Source of the DNA: Paractinoplanes deccanensis | Lineage (GTDB): Bacteria; Actinomycetota; Actinomycetes; Mycobacteriales; Micromonosporaceae | NCBI RefSeq assembly: GCF_016862115.1 | Contig: NZ_BOMI01000026.1 | Span: forward strand, 1-50,060 | Length of the DNA stretch: 50,060 nucleotides | Direction of reading: 5' to 3' | Translations under genes and position numbers: made by a program | Shown: positions 11,397 through 18,710 of the stretch, piece by piece | How the letters are laid out: every line of letters starts with the position of its first letter | Position numbering within the stretch: position 1 is the stretch's first letter | Notes under the pieces: model-generated | Told to the model about the DNA's origin: nothing | Databases searched by the model: none | The model's input: the letters and a program-made list of their open reading frames with translations, nothing else

Positions 11397-12100
11397 CACG
11401 GGATTCCGCCCGGATTTTCGGGGTCGTCAGAGTTGACTTCCACCGCTTCGAGGAGCCATCTGTCCCGGTCCGGGTCGCCGGAGAGTTCGAGCAGCCAGCC
11501 GAGAAAACCGATGCCGTCGCCGCGAAGCAGGCCGTATGTCGCGGCGAAGGGGGCGATCGCCGTGGCGACCGCGGCGGGCTCTTCGAAGCGGGACCGCAGG
11601 GCGTCGGTGATGACCTGAGCGACTGCTCCCAGGTCTTCCCGGCTTGCCACCAGGTCCGCCGCGATCCGGCTCGGCCGGGTGGTGGGCAGGCCCCGCACGG
11701 TGACGCAGTCGCTGCCCACGTCGCCTCGGTGCAACCGGATGTCCTTTCGGCGTGTCTGTTTCCTCGCCGGAAGGGTGAACTCGTGCTTGTCGGCGGGCAG
11801 GTGCCCGATCTCGTAGAGGGCGGCCGCTGACCGGTGCGACACGACTCCGGTGGCCGGCGTGCGTTCCCAGGCGGGGATGCTCGGGTCAAGTTGCAGCCAT
11901 GCGGCGCGAAGCTCCAGGTGATCCGGTTCGCCACCGCCCCGCACTCGGTAGACACCATGCGCGACCCGTTCCAGGAAACCTTGGTCGACCCGGCGCGTCA
12001 GCGTCGTCCAGGCGACTCCGCTCCTGTCCGCCTGTTGTTTGGTGATCAGTCCCCACTGCTCGTCGGCGACGGCGAGCGCCGCTGACCATCTGCCTTCCAC
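11396..12100 (-). CDS. abiEi: AbiEi-type antitoxin and autorepressor
   Basis: A 234-residue AbiEi-family antitoxin. The N-terminal winged helix-turn-helix (about residues 15-52, from WGLITKQQADRSGV to VAHGVYRV) is the usual DNA-binding part. The body contains the GVVSHRSAAALYEIGHLPA and LPTTRPSRIAADLV motifs characteristic of the family. In known AbiE systems this protein represses its own promoter and neutralises AbiEii without a stable protein complex. GTG 12100 is supported by a promoter whose -10 box lies six bases upstream, implying a leaderless transcript. The gene starts five bases past the stop of the M20 gene on the same strand. Confidence 0.85.
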   Translation of the reverse strand: MEGRWSAALAVADEQWGLITKQQADRSGVAWTTLTRRVDQGFLERVAHGVYRVRGGGEPDHLELRAAWLQLDPSIPAWERTPATGVVSHRSAAALYEIGHLPADKHEFTLPARKQTRRKDIRLHRGDVGSDCVTVRGLPTTRPSRIAADLVASREDLGAVAQVITDALRSRFEEPAAVATAIAPFAATYGLLRGDGIGFLGWLLELSGDPDRDRWLLEAVEVNSDDPENPGGIP

Positions 12101-12104
12101 TACT

Positions 12105-13256
12105 TCAATATATAGCGCTAACGTAACAGAGTGAAGCTTCGCGGGCGACGTCCAAGGCGGTCCATGCCAGCGCCGTCGCGGCGTCGAGCAGGGCCTTCTC
12201 GGCGTCGGGGCCGATGCAGTGGGCGGCGAACTCCGGCTGGTGGTTGAGGGCGGGCAGCGAGCCGATGCCGACGTACGGGTGGATGGCCGGGACGAGCTGC
12301 GAGACGTTGCCCATGTCGGTGGAGGCGCGGTTCATCTCGCGGGCGGGGGAGTGCCTGTCGAAGACGCGGCCCAGGGCTTCGGCGTTGTGGCGGTAGGCGT
12401 CGAGCGCGGGCGTGTAGGTGCGGAACTCGGCGTACGGCTTGCTCTCGGGGGTTATCTCGAGGTCGCAGCCGGTGGCCAGGGCACCGGCCTGGAAGCAGCG
12501 CCAGACCTTTTCCTCGGTGGCGGCCAGTTCGGCGAGGGTTGACGCGCGGACGTACCAGCGGCCCTCGGTGGTGGCGGGAATGGCGTTCGGGGCCTCGCCG
12601 CCGTTCGTCATGATGCCGTGGACCCGCACGGAGTGGGGGAGTTGCTGGCGCAGCAGGCCGATGGCGACCTGCGCGACGGTGAACGCGTCGGCGGCGTTGA
12701 GGCCCTGCGTGGGATAGGCGGCGGCGTGGGCGGCCTTGCCCCGGAACGCGACATGCGAGTGGGAGACGGCGAACGGCTCGGCCTCCGCCACGTCGACGGG
12801 GGCCGGATGCGCCATCATCGCGAGGTCCAGGCCCGCGAAGGCGCCGCGCTCCAGCAGCTCGATCTTGCCGCCGCCGCCCTCCTCGGCGGGGGTGCCGTAG
12901 AGCTCGACGGTCAGCCCGTACTCGTCGGCGAGCGGGGCGAGCGCCAGGGCCGCGCCCGCGGAGATGGCGGCGATGAGGTTGTGGCCGCAGGCGTGTCCCA
13001 GGCCGGGCAGGGCGTCGTACTCGGCGCACAGGCCGAGCCGGAACGGCCCGGAACCGTACGTGGCCAGCAGTGCCGTGTCGAGCCCGAGGTAGCGCGGGGT
13101 GACCGTGAACCCCGCGCCGGCCAGGAGCTCGCCGACCCACGCGGCCGCGCGGTGCTCCTCCCACGCGGTCTCGGGGTGGGCGTGCAGACGTTCCGACAGG
13201 CCGATCAGGTCCGGCGCCAGGGCCGCGACGGTCGCGGCCGCCGCCTGCTTACTCAT
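12105..13256 (-). CDS. M20 family amidohydrolase / peptidase
   Basis: A 383-residue cytoplasmic metalloenzyme of the M20D/PM20D2-like group that hydrolyses amides such as N-acyl amino acids, p-aminobenzoyl-glutamate, indole-acetyl amino acids or dipeptides. Metal-site motifs are visible: LCAEYDALPGLGHACGHN, GTPAEEGGGGK (catalytic Glu pair), AMMAHPAPVD, and NRASTDMGNVS. The dimerisation lid domain lies in between (HSHVAFRGKAAHAAAYP). The start overlaps the DUF1028 stop by eight bases, so it is the last gene of the RidA-DUF1028-M20 operon. The last ten or so residues (SLCYVSAIY) are unusual and are encoded by AT-rich DNA that also serves as the AbiE promoter; the original C-terminus may have been replaced when the AbiE unit arrived. 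The substrate is unknown. Confidence 0.85.
   Translation of the reverse strand: MSKQAAAATVAALAPDLIGLSERLHAHPETAWEEHRAAAWVGELLAGAGFTVTPRYLGLDTALLATYGSGPFRLGLCAEYDALPGLGHACGHNLIAAISAGAALALAPLADEYGLTVELYGTPAEEGGGGKIELLERGAFAGLDLAMMAHPAPVDVAEAEPFAVSHSHVAFRGKAAHAAAYPTQGLNAADAFTVAQVAIGLLRQQLPHSVRVHGIMTNGGEAPNAIPATTEGRWYVRASTLAELAATEEKVWRCFQAGALATGCDLEITPESKPYAEFRTYTPALDAYRHNAEALGRVFDRHSPAREMNRASTDMGNVSQLVPAIHPYVGIGSLPALNHQPEFAAHCIGPDAEKALLDAATALAWTALDVAREASLCYVSAIY
12107..12135 (-). promoter_or_regulatory. AbiE promoter with palindromic operator
   Basis: Read on the minus strand, TTCACT (12135-12130), a 17-base spacer and TATATT (12112-12107) form a good promoter, followed six bases later by the GTG start of abiEi; the transcript would be leaderless. 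The palindrome TAGCGCTA (12113-12120) abuts the -10 box inside the spacer and is a likely AbiEi operator. The whole promoter lies inside the last codons of the M20 gene. It is strikingly AT-rich for this genome. Confidence 0.55.
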
Positions 13257-13917
13257 TTCCCGGTACGCCGTACGACGGCGCTGTGGACGGCCGCAGCGCG
13301 CGGGTCACGTAGTCCGCCCGCTGCGGTATCCACATGTGGACGAGGCTCGTGAGATCGGCGATCGGGGTGTCCGACCAGTCGACGCGCAGGTCGGTCTCGG
13401 GCCAGGGCACCTCGCGTACGACGATCAGGCCGGCCGAGTGCACCGGGCCGGCCTCGCCGCCCGCGTCCAGGCCGGCGGCCAGCGCGGCGAGCAGGCGCGT
13501 TTCGAGATCACCCGAGGAGCTCTCGTACGCTGTGATCATCGCGGCCGGCACGCCGGGGCCGGCGAGCATGTTGCCCGCCGCCACGGCGCCCTTGCCGCTC
13601 TCGGCGCCGGTCATCCCGAGCGCGGCGTCGCCGGTGAAGTGGGCGCTCAGCCCGTCCGGCGAAAGGACCGTGAGCTGCCGGAACCCGATGTCGCCCCGCC
13701 CGGCGGTGACCGACGCCAGGGCCGCGGTGGGCTCCTGGCCCCGGGCGAGCGCGTCGAGCAGCAGGGGGCCGAGCCGGGGGTCGGTGACGTTCTGCGAGCA
13801 GACGGCGCCGACGCCGGGGCGCAGGTGTGCGCAGCGCGCGGCGACCGCGGGGCTGGACGAGGAGATGGCGATGCCGAGGGCGCCGGTGCCGTCGGCGGCC
13901 GCGATGCTGAACGTCAT
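13249..13917 (-). CDS. DUF1028 family protein
   Basis: A 222-residue protein of the DUF1028 family, with the expected N-terminal MTFSIAAADGTGALGIAISS and a GVGAVCSQNVTDPRLGPLLLDAL block. The family is predicted to have an Ntn-hydrolase-like fold, and no reaction is established to my knowledge. It is often found beside RidA proteins, M20 hydrolases and transporters, as here. It overlaps ridA by four bases (ATGA) and the M20 gene by eight, so the three are translationally coupled. The context suggests a hydrolytic or housekeeping step on a nitrogenous compound, but the function remains inference. Confidence 0.82.
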   Translation of the reverse strand: MTFSIAAADGTGALGIAISSSSPAVAARCAHLRPGVGAVCSQNVTDPRLGPLLLDALARGQEPTAALASVTAGRGDIGFRQLTVLSPDGLSAHFTGDAALGMTGAESGKGAVAAGNMLAGPGVPAAMITAYESSSGDLETRLLAALAAGLDAGGEAGPVHSAGLIVVREVPWPETDLRVDWSDTPIADLTSLVHMWIPQRADYVTRALRPSTAPSYGVPGNE

Positions 13918-14345
13918 GACGGGATGACCGCGATCGCGTCGACCTCGACCAGCCATTCCGGACGGGCCAGTCCGGAGACGACCAGCCCTGTGGAAATCGG
14001 ATGCACACCCTTCGTCCACCGCCCGATCGTGCGGTACACGGCCTCGCGGTAGCGCGGATCCACAATGTAGATCGTCAGCTTGACAAGGTGCTCCATCGTC
14101 GCGCCGGCCTCGGTGAGGAGCATGTCGATGTTCGCCATCGCCTGCTCGGTCTGTGCCACGACGTCGCCGACGCCCACCGATGCGCTGGTGTCGAGGTCCT
14201 GGCCGATCTGCCCGCGCACATAGACGGTGTTGCCGGCGACGACCGCCTGGCACAGGTCGTTGTCGAGCTGCTGCTCCGGATAGGTGTCGCGCGTGTTGAA
14301 CGGCCGGATCCGGGTGTGCCCGCCGACGACGATGGGTGGATTCAC
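13914..14345 (-). CDS. ridA: RidA family reactive imine/enamine deaminase
   Basis: A 143-residue RidA/YjgF-family protein. These small trimeric enzymes hydrolyse reactive imines and enamines to ketones and ammonia, protecting PLP enzymes. Family features are YVRGQIGQDLD, MANIDMLLTEAGATMEHLVKLTIYI, and the signature GLARPEWLVEVDAIAV, whose Arg is the conserved substrate carboxylate binder. GTG 14345 is chosen because GGAGG lies seven bases upstream and the protein then has standard length. An open frame extends further upstream through a tandem repeat, but the extra hundred residues are Ser/Thr/Pro/Gln-rich and unlike any RidA. It leads the RidA-DUF1028-M20 operon; imines released by amine oxidases encoded nearby are the obvious candidate substrates. 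Confidence 0.9.
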   Translation of the reverse strand: MNPPIVVGGHTRIRPFNTRDTYPEQQLDNDLCQAVVAGNTVYVRGQIGQDLDTSASVGVGDVVAQTEQAMANIDMLLTEAGATMEHLVKLTIYIVDPRYREAVYRTIGRWTKGVHPISTGLVVSGLARPEWLVEVDAIAVIPS

Positions 14346-14357
14346 AGGGTGGCCTCC

Positions 14358-14642
14358 GGGTTGTCGGGCTGGGACGGGCTGAGTTGACGTGTTGACGGGC
14401 TGGGTTGATGGGCTGGGCGGGCTGGGTTGATGAGTTGACGGGCTTGGGTTGATGGGCTGGGACGGGTTGAGTTGACCAGTTGAGGCGCTGGGCTGCCGAG
14501 TTGACCGGCTGAGTTGATGGGCTGGGACGGGTTGAGTTGACGAGTTGACCGGCTGGGTTGACGTTGACCGGCTGGGTTGACGTTGACCGGCTGGGTTGAC
14601 GTGTTGACGTGTTGACGTGTTGACGGGCTTGGGTGAGTTGAC
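14358..14642. repeat. Degenerate minisatellite upstream of ridA
   Basis: About 285 bases between the flavin monooxygenase and ridA consist of shuffled copies of short modules such as GTTGACGGGCTGG, GGTTGATGGGCTGG and GTTGACCGGCTGGGTTGAC. One 26-base block recurs near 14450 and 14516, three head-to-tail copies of TTGACCGGCTGGGTTGACG lie near 14545-14600, and GTTGACGT is repeated at 14597-14622. On the minus strand this is the leader region of ridA. It remains open in the ridA frame. No gene, operator or terminator is recognisable in it. Confidence 0.85.
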
Positions 14643-14673
14643 GGTCACCGGGGATGGCGGGACGGCGCGCGGC

Positions 14674-15909
14674 TCACCGGGCGGATGCTGCGTAAGCGAG
14701 GTAGCCGCGCTGGGTGACGATGTGGTCGGCGATGTGGCGGGCGTCGTGCCAGACGCCCCAGATGAAGCTGGAGCCGCGCCGGGACAGCCAGGGCAGGCCG
14801 AGGAAGTAGACGCCGGGCTCGGACGAGACGCCGCGACGGTGCTTGGGGCGGCCGTTCTCGTCGAAGGCGTCGACCTGCAACCAGCCGTAGTCGGCGGCGT
14901 ACCCGGTCGCCCACACGATGGCGCTCACGCCGGCCAGGTCGAGCTCGTGGGTGGCGGGCGCCGGCGCGGGTCCGAGCACCCGGGCTCCCGGTTCCTCGGG
15001 CAGATCGAGGTCATGCCGTACGACGTAAGCGTCCGCCTCGTCGAGCAGCGCCAGGTAGCTCGCGTCCCCCTTGGCGATGTTCTCGCCGAGATCGTCGGCA
15101 AACCGTATCTTTCCGTTCTCGTACGACGTCGTCACGCCGACGAGGTTGATGCCGCCGGCCGCCAGCTCGCGGAAATCCACAGTGTGGCCGCCGCGCGCGC
15201 CGCTGACCGCGATGGTGACGTGCTCGGCGCCCTGCGGGGGTGTCTCGGCGTCCCACTTCTGGAGCACGCCGAGCCACCAGCAGAAGTCGCGCCCCCGGTA
15301 GCTGCGCGGCGGCCGGTCGTGCGGGCCGACCGACAGGTACACGGTCCGGCCGGAGCGCCGCAGCTCGTCGGCGATCTGCACGCCCGACGAGCCGGCGCCG
15401 ACCACGAGCACCGGGCCGCCGGGCAGCTGCGCCGGGTTGCGGTACGAGTTCGAGTGGATCTGCACCGGCGCCGCGCCGTCCGGAACGATCGGCGGGATGA
15501 CAGGCCGCTGGAAGGGCCCGGTCGCCGCGACCACGAAGCGGGCGTCGACGGTGCCCTCCGACGTCTCCACGAGGAAGCGGCCCTTGTTGCGGCGCACCGA
15601 CGTCACCTCGACGCCGGTCCGGATCGGGGCGCCGATCTTCTCGGCGTACGCCACGAAGTAGTCGGCTACCTGCTCCTTGGCGGCGAACCCGTCCGGCGCG
15701 ACGTCGGTGAACTCCAGCCCCGGGAAGCGGTCGTGCCAGGCCGGGCCGTTGGCCACCAGCGAGTCCCACCGCTCCGACCGCCAGCGCTCCGCGATCCGGT
15801 GCCGCTCCAGGACGAGATGCGGAACCCCCCGGTCGCCCAGGTGCTCACTGATCGCCACGCCGGCCTGGCCCGCCCCCACGACGAGGACTTCCACCTCTTG
15901 GCTCGACAT
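14674..15909 (-). CDS. Flavin-containing monooxygenase
   Basis: A 411-residue NAD(P)H- and FAD-dependent monooxygenase of the FMO/YUCCA/CzcO-like group. The FAD Rossmann motif VVGAGQAGVAIS starts near residue 9 and the NADPH motif VVGAGSSGVQIAD near residue 170. The second half contains VWATGYAADYGWLQ (ATGY motif) and FLGLPWL, typical of single-component class B monooxygenases. GGGGGAGG precedes ATG 15909. Such enzymes oxygenate amines, thioethers or ketones, or convert 2-oxo acids oxidatively as YUCCA does. Two LysR-type boxes lie 50-95 bases upstream, so it is likely induced separately from the amine oxidase operon that ends just before it. The substrate is unknown, but the context implies a nitrogenous compound. 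Confidence 0.88.
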   Translation of the reverse strand: MSSQEVEVLVVGAGQAGVAISEHLGDRGVPHLVLERHRIAERWRSERWDSLVANGPAWHDRFPGLEFTDVAPDGFAAKEQVADYFVAYAEKIGAPIRTGVEVTSVRRNKGRFLVETSEGTVDARFVVAATGPFQRPVIPPIVPDGAAPVQIHSNSYRNPAQLPGGPVLVVGAGSSGVQIADELRRSGRTVYLSVGPHDRPPRSYRGRDFCWWLGVLQKWDAETPPQGAEHVTIAVSGARGGHTVDFRELAAGGINLVGVTTSYENGKIRFADDLGENIAKGDASYLALLDEADAYVVRHDLDLPEEPGARVLGPAPAPATHELDLAGVSAIVWATGYAADYGWLQVDAFDENGRPKHRRGVSSEPGVYFLGLPWLSRRGSSFIWGVWHDARHIADHIVTQRGYLAYAASAR

Positions 15910-15960
15910 CCACCCTCCCCCTTCACGTGCTGCGCGAAAATCGTCGCCCGCGTCCGTGGT

Positions 15961-16004
15961 TCTGTCCAACAGATGTTGTTGCTTCACTACATCTGTTTCG
16001 CTGA
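15961..16004 (-). promoter_or_regulatory. Paired LysR-type boxes before the flavin monooxygenase
   Basis: TCTGTCCAACAGA (15961-15973) and TCTGTTTCGCTGA (15992-16004) both fit the T-N11-A LysR box and resemble the perfect palindrome before the NCS1 permease (14 of 15 and 16 of 21 aligned bases). Their centres are 31 bases apart, about three helical turns. If the distal box is at -65, the proximal one falls near -34, matching the recognition and activation sites of LysR promoters. The transcription start is not defined. Confidence 0.6.
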
Positions 16005-16025
16005 TGCAGCAGGCCCTGCGGACGG

Positions 16026-18710
16026 CTAGGACCCTGCGGGCGGCGCGGAGCCTGTGGGCGGCGCCGTGCCTGTGGACGCCGCGGAGGCTGTGGACGCCGC
16101 CGTGCCTGTGGACGACGCGGAGGCTGTGGACGGCGCGGAGGCTGTGGACGGTGCGGAGGCTGTGGACGGTGCGGAGGCTGTGGACGGCGCCGTGCCTGTG
16201 GACGGTGCGGAGGCTGTGGACGGCGCGGAGGCTGTGGACGGCGCCGTGCCTGTGGACGGTGCGGAGGCTGTGGGCGGCGCGGACTCTGTGGGCGGCGCGG
16301 AGCTTGCGGACGGCGCGGAGGCTGTGGACGGCCCCGGGCCTGTGGGTGCCCGGTCTGTGGTCGGCGACGCCATGGGTGGCGTGGAGCAGCACGAATCCGC
16401 GGCGTGGGCGGCGCGAGGTGCGGGTGTGTCCAGGTCCGGGTTGCGGTCGAAGAAGCCGGCCGGCTTCAGCACGAAGCCCGTGTAGTCGACCGGCATGATC
16501 GGCCAGTCCTCGGGCCGGGGAAAGTGGGTGAGCCCGAACGTGTGCCACACGACGATGTCGGTGCCGTCGATGTCGCGGTCCTTGCCGATCCACGTGTCGA
16601 TGCCGGTGGTGCCGGCGTTCTGGTTGACGAAACGGCCGGCCGGGTAACGCTCCGTGTCGTCCTGCGCGGTCACCCACAGGTGCTTCGTCGTGAAGGCCGC
16701 ACGCCGCGCGATGGACGACGACGGGTCCGCCAGCAGGGTCGGCTGGCCCTCCGGGTGCAGCGCGTAGGCGACGGGCTGCCCGAGCGCGTTGCGGACCGCC
16801 GGGTTCGAGATGTGCCAGGTGCGCCCGGCGCTGCCGTCGGCCAGGCGGGCGGCGCCGGACTCGGTGGTCAGGCGGGTCGCGCGGCGGGTGAAGCCGTTGC
16901 CGTGCGGATTGGCCTCGGACACCGGCACGCGGACCGCGTCGACCTCGTCCACCGCATTGCCGACGCCGTCGACCATCATGTCCAGCCGCGCCGAGAACAG
17001 ATGCTGGTGGTACGGGGCGCCGACGCCCGGCGCGACCTCGCTCGCCCACGGGTAACCCTCGCCCGGGTACGCGGACGCGAAGACCACGCCGGTCGCCTTG
17101 CACTCGAGCTCGATCGTGCCGTCCAGGTACAGATACCAATAGAAGCCGTAGTCGTAGTTGCCGACCGTGATGAAGAACGAGATGACCAGGCGGCGCTGGC
17201 GGCGTACCGACGATGACCGGTTGTACATGTCGGTGTGCTTCCAGAGCAGCCCGTAGTCCTCCTCGTGCATGCAGATCGCGTTCGGCAGGTGCCGGGGGTT
17301 GCCGTCGTCGTCCGCGATCACCGCGTCGAAGTAGTGGATCTCGCCGAGGCAGTCGCAGCCCAGCGTCAGCGCGTTCGCCTCCTTGCCGAGCGAGTACTCG
17401 CCCGCGTCGAAGTAGTTCTGCCAGAACCGCACCGGCGACGGATCGCCGTACGGCACGACCATCTCGGCGACCGAGGCGCGGTAGACGATCGGGCGCAGCC
17501 GGCCGCCGTCGTGGAAGCCGATCTGGTGCAGCGTCAGACCCTCGACCTGGTCGAAGCCGATGCGGAACTGCCACTTCTCCCAGGTGACCACGTTGCCGTC
17601 GACGGTGAAGCTGGGCCCGTCCGGCTGGGTGATGTGCAGCGGCTTCTGGGTGGTCCGTTCGGCCTGGGGCAGGTGGAAGTCGGCGGCCTCCGTGGGGATC
17701 GGGAAGATGCCGTCGTCGATCAGCTCGACCACCTCGCCGGTGATCAGGTCGACATAGGCCACCACGCCGTCGATCGGGTGCGCCCACACGTTGTCGTCGT
17801 CGTGCAGCTGCTGGAACGCCAGGCACCGGACGAGCCGCCGGCCGTCCTCGCCCGGGATGCCGAACACGCCGGCGCTGAGCGCGGAGATCCTGACCCGCCG
17901 CGGCTCGGTGAGCCCGCGCCGCTCCATCGCCGCGTTCCACTCGGGGGAGGCCCACAGGATCTTCTCGACGAGATCGAACTCCTCGCCCATGATCGGCGGC
18001 TGGCCCTCGCGGCGGACGTCCACGACGCGCTCGCTGAGAACCCGCTCCGACCGCAGCGACACGAGCACGTCACGCACCTCGCCGGTCGCCCGGTCGAGCA
18101 GCACCGAACTGACACGCCTGTCATCCACCGCGCCGGCGAGCACCTCCGCCTTCGGCGGCTCCACAAGCATGACCAGCGGGAACCGGGTGGTTGGGCTAAT
18201 AAATCCGTTTTTGTCCAGCACGGATCGATTGAGGGCGATCTCGTCTGCGGTGAGCCGGTCGAGCGGGTGGGGAGAGGCGCAGGGAGAGGGGCGGAGAGTG
18301 GGGCGGCCCTGGTCGACCGGATGAGGAATGGGGGCAGCCTGGGAAGGAATGGCGGCCGGGTCGAGGGTGTCGGCGGAAGCGGAGTGAGGGGCGGGACCGG
18401 ACTTGTCGCCCGGCCGGCCGGTCACGGTGGGGAAAGGGAGGGGCGCTACAGCGCCGGCACGATCGCGCCCCGGCTCACGGGGAGACGGCGGGATGGGGCC
18501 GGCGGCGGGCGAGGCCGAGGGAGCGGTACCGGACGCGGTGAGGGCCGGGGAAACCTCGCCCGTGGGCGGGGCCGAGAAGGCGATACCGGAGGTGGCGGGA
18601 GCCGGGGGAACCTCGCTCACGGTGCGCGGCGCCGGGGGAGCGGTACCGGACGCGGCGGGAGCCGGAGAAACCCGGTCAGAGGCGGGCGGGACCGCAGGGT
18701 GCGAGGTCAC
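16026..18710 (-). CDS. Copper-containing primary amine oxidase with low-complexity tails
   Basis: An 894-residue copper/topaquinone amine oxidase that converts primary amines to aldehyde, ammonia and H2O2. The cofactor tyrosine is Tyr519 in TVGNYDY. The catalytic base is Asp435 (NYFDAGEY), and the copper ligands are His568 and His570 (HQH) and His729 (LTHFPRPEDWP). The catalytic core spans about residues 150-760, normal for bacterial enzymes. Unusually it is flanked by about 145 N-terminal residues rich in Ala, Pro, Ser and Thr and by about 130 C-terminal residues, mostly six-residue SAPSTA/SAPSTG repeats encoded by an 18-bp minisatellite. No signal peptide is visible. GTG 18710 overlaps the permease stop (GTGA), which supports the long N-terminus; an internal start cannot be excluded. 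It is third in an amidohydrolase-permease-oxidase operon. Confidence 0.9.
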   Translation of the reverse strand: MTSHPAVPPASDRVSPAPAASGTAPPAPRTVSEVPPAPATSGIAFSAPPTGEVSPALTASGTAPSASPAAGPIPPSPREPGRDRAGAVAPLPFPTVTGRPGDKSGPAPHSASADTLDPAAIPSQAAPIPHPVDQGRPTLRPSPCASPHPLDRLTADEIALNRSVLDKNGFISPTTRFPLVMLVEPPKAEVLAGAVDDRRVSSVLLDRATGEVRDVLVSLRSERVLSERVVDVRREGQPPIMGEEFDLVEKILWASPEWNAAMERRGLTEPRRVRISALSAGVFGIPGEDGRRLVRCLAFQQLHDDDNVWAHPIDGVVAYVDLITGEVVELIDDGIFPIPTEAADFHLPQAERTTQKPLHITQPDGPSFTVDGNVVTWEKWQFRIGFDQVEGLTLHQIGFHDGGRLRPIVYRASVAEMVVPYGDPSPVRFWQNYFDAGEYSLGKEANALTLGCDCLGEIHYFDAVIADDDGNPRHLPNAICMHEEDYGLLWKHTDMYNRSSSVRRQRRLVISFFITVGNYDYGFYWYLYLDGTIELECKATGVVFASAYPGEGYPWASEVAPGVGAPYHQHLFSARLDMMVDGVGNAVDEVDAVRVPVSEANPHGNGFTRRATRLTTESGAARLADGSAGRTWHISNPAVRNALGQPVAYALHPEGQPTLLADPSSSIARRAAFTTKHLWVTAQDDTERYPAGRFVNQNAGTTGIDTWIGKDRDIDGTDIVVWHTFGLTHFPRPEDWPIMPVDYTGFVLKPAGFFDRNPDLDTPAPRAAHAADSCCSTPPMASPTTDRAPTGPGPSTASAPSASSAPPTESAPPTASAPSTGTAPSTASAPSTASAPSTGTAPSTASAPSTASAPSTASAPSTASASSTGTAASTASAASTGTAPPTGSAPPAGS
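16036..16341. repeat. 18-bp minisatellite, 17 units
   Basis: Seventeen head-to-tail units of 18 bases, consensus GTGGACGGCGCGGAGGCT on the plus strand, lie inside the 3' end of the amine oxidase gene. Because 18 is a multiple of three, every unit encodes six residues (SAPSTA or SAPSTG types) in frame. Two unit types alternate irregularly (GCGGAGGCT and GCCGTGCCT endings), indicating unequal crossing-over or slippage. Copy number probably varies between strains. Confidence 0.92.
18525..18705. repeat. About 60-bp repeats at the amine oxidase 5' end
   Basis: Roughly three degenerate copies of a block of about 60 bases, recognisable by GGTACCGGACGCGG or ATACCGGAGGTGGC followed by GGGAGCCGGGG and AACCTCGC. 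They encode Pro/Ala/Ser/Thr-rich stretches near the N-terminus of the amine oxidase (for example EVPPAPATSG and EVSPALTASG). Unit boundaries are approximate. Confidence 0.65.

Noticed and set aside
14346..14648. N-terminal extension of RidA through the repeat
   Set aside because: No RidA has such a tail; a good ribosome site and GTG at 14345 give a standard-length protein.
16036..16341. CRISPR-like array
   Set aside because: Units of 18 bases follow head to tail without unique spacers, and lie in frame within a gene; no cas genes are present.
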